From assembly GCA_964442035.1 (NCBI GenBank), contig CAYTWZ010000046.1:1-14144 (forward strand): a stretch of 14,144 bases of DNA, given 5' to 3'. This document shows, piece after piece, positions 13,694-14,144 of this stretch. Source of the DNA: JAFLUQ01 sp964442035. Its GTDB lineage: Bacteria; Bacillota; Clostridia; UMGS1883. Positions within the stretch are counted from its first letter, which is position 1; each line of letters begins with the position of its first letter. The position numbers were made by a program, and so were the translations under genes. The notes beneath the pieces were generated by a model, which was not told where the DNA came from, made no database searches, and worked only from the letters and a program-made list of their open reading frames with translations.

Positions 13694-14142
13694 AGACCCA
13701 GCTCCTTCAACAGTCCTTCACAGCCCATTTTTATGTCGTCATACGTGGCGTCAAAATCCCCTGTGTACCATGGATCCGCCACATCCCGGCCTGATCCGCG
13801 GAAGCTCAGCATAAGCCGCACCTTACCCTCCGGATCGCCTCCACAGATGCGAATAATGTTTTTAATATTCCACTTGTCCATACCTATTATGTAGTCATAT
13901 TCGTCGTAATCCTCACGGCAAAGCTGCACAGCCCTGTGAGGGAGCACAGGGATATTAAGACTTTTGAGCTTTTCCACCGTACCGCAGTGGGGCGGATTGC
14001 CGATTTCCTCCGTGCTGGTGGCGGCGGAATTGACCACAAAGTCGTTTTCACAACCAATAGCCTTGAGCATATGCTTAAACACAAATTCCGCCATGGTAGA
14101 CCGGCAGATATTGCCGTGACAGACGAACATAATCTTTATCAT
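13690..14142 (-). CDS. Low-molecular-weight protein tyrosine phosphatase
   Basis: A 150-residue cytoplasmic phosphatase of the arsenate-reductase-like LMW-PTP fold. The P-loop is C8-HGNIC-R14-S (motif CX5RS/T) at the usual N-terminal place, and the general acid is D123 in VADPWYTGDF. The full domain from MIKIMFVCHGN to LLKELGL is present, so the gene appears complete although its upstream region is cut off 2 bases before the ATG. ADPW with a following Tyr-free loop and the whole length fit tyrosine phosphatase better than arsenate reductase ArsC. The TGA overlaps the sbcD start (ATGA), linking it to the DNA-repair pair. The physiological substrate is unknown; in other bacteria such enzymes act on tyrosine or arginine kinases and on capsule systems, none of which is in view. 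Confidence 0.93.
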   Translation of the reverse strand: MIKIMFVCHGNICRSTMAEFVFKHMLKAIGCENDFVVNSAATSTEEIGNPPHCGTVEKLKSLNIPVLPHRAVQLCREDYDEYDYIIGMDKWNIKNIIRICGGDPEGKVRLMLSFRGSGRDVADPWYTGDFDATYDDIKMGCEGLLKELGL

Positions 14143-14144
14143 AA

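Noticed and set aside
9822..14142. An anti-phage defence island around the SMC-like ATPase, nuclease and phosphatase
   Set aside because: The motifs and order are those of housekeeping SbcCD with a common LMW-PTP; there are no other defence genes or mobile-element markers nearby.

Overview
The window looks like a chromosomal segment of a Gram-positive endospore-forming Clostridia, probably an Oscillospiraceae/Ruminococcaceae-like gut anaerobe. This is inferred from a spoVT gene, a short four-cysteine bL28, strong AAGGAGG-type ribosome binding sites, sigma-A promoters of TTGACA/TATAAT type, and a citramalate synthase next to leuCDB. Most of the window is ordinary core metabolism and DNA repair. 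The part not explained by known genes is a hairpin-rich, non-coding repeat present twice in opposite orientation.

Layout. Positions 1-167 hold copy A of the repeat. It is followed by an XRE-family regulator (196-501) and a ComF-family phosphoribosyltransferase (624-1310). rpmB (bL28) lies on the minus strand (1382-1570) with its own promoter and terminator. Divergent from it, a consensus promoter (1709-1737) drives cimA (1790-3382). After a 213-base gap that contains a repeat-like sequence come leuC, leuD and leuB (3596-6438), tightly spaced with near-identical stop/ribosome-binding junctions. Together these genes encode pyruvate + acetyl-CoA to 2-oxobutyrate (isoleucine precursor); leuCDB also serve leucine, although no leuA is present here.

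The gap at 6439-6997 holds a start-less open frame, a strong bidirectional terminator (6594-6632), copy B of the repeat (6690-6855, minus sense), a good minus-strand promoter whose predicted start falls on the first conserved repeat bases, and an IS200/IS605-end-like hairpin. Promoter, structured body and terminator together look like a stand-alone small RNA gene.

From 6998 to the end all genes are on the minus strand: bioY (biotin ECF transporter S component) with a BirA-box-like dyad upstream, a GH1 beta-glucosidase, spoVT, and an apparent operon of a low-molecular-weight protein tyrosine phosphatase, sbcD and sbcC, joined by ATGA stop/start overlaps.
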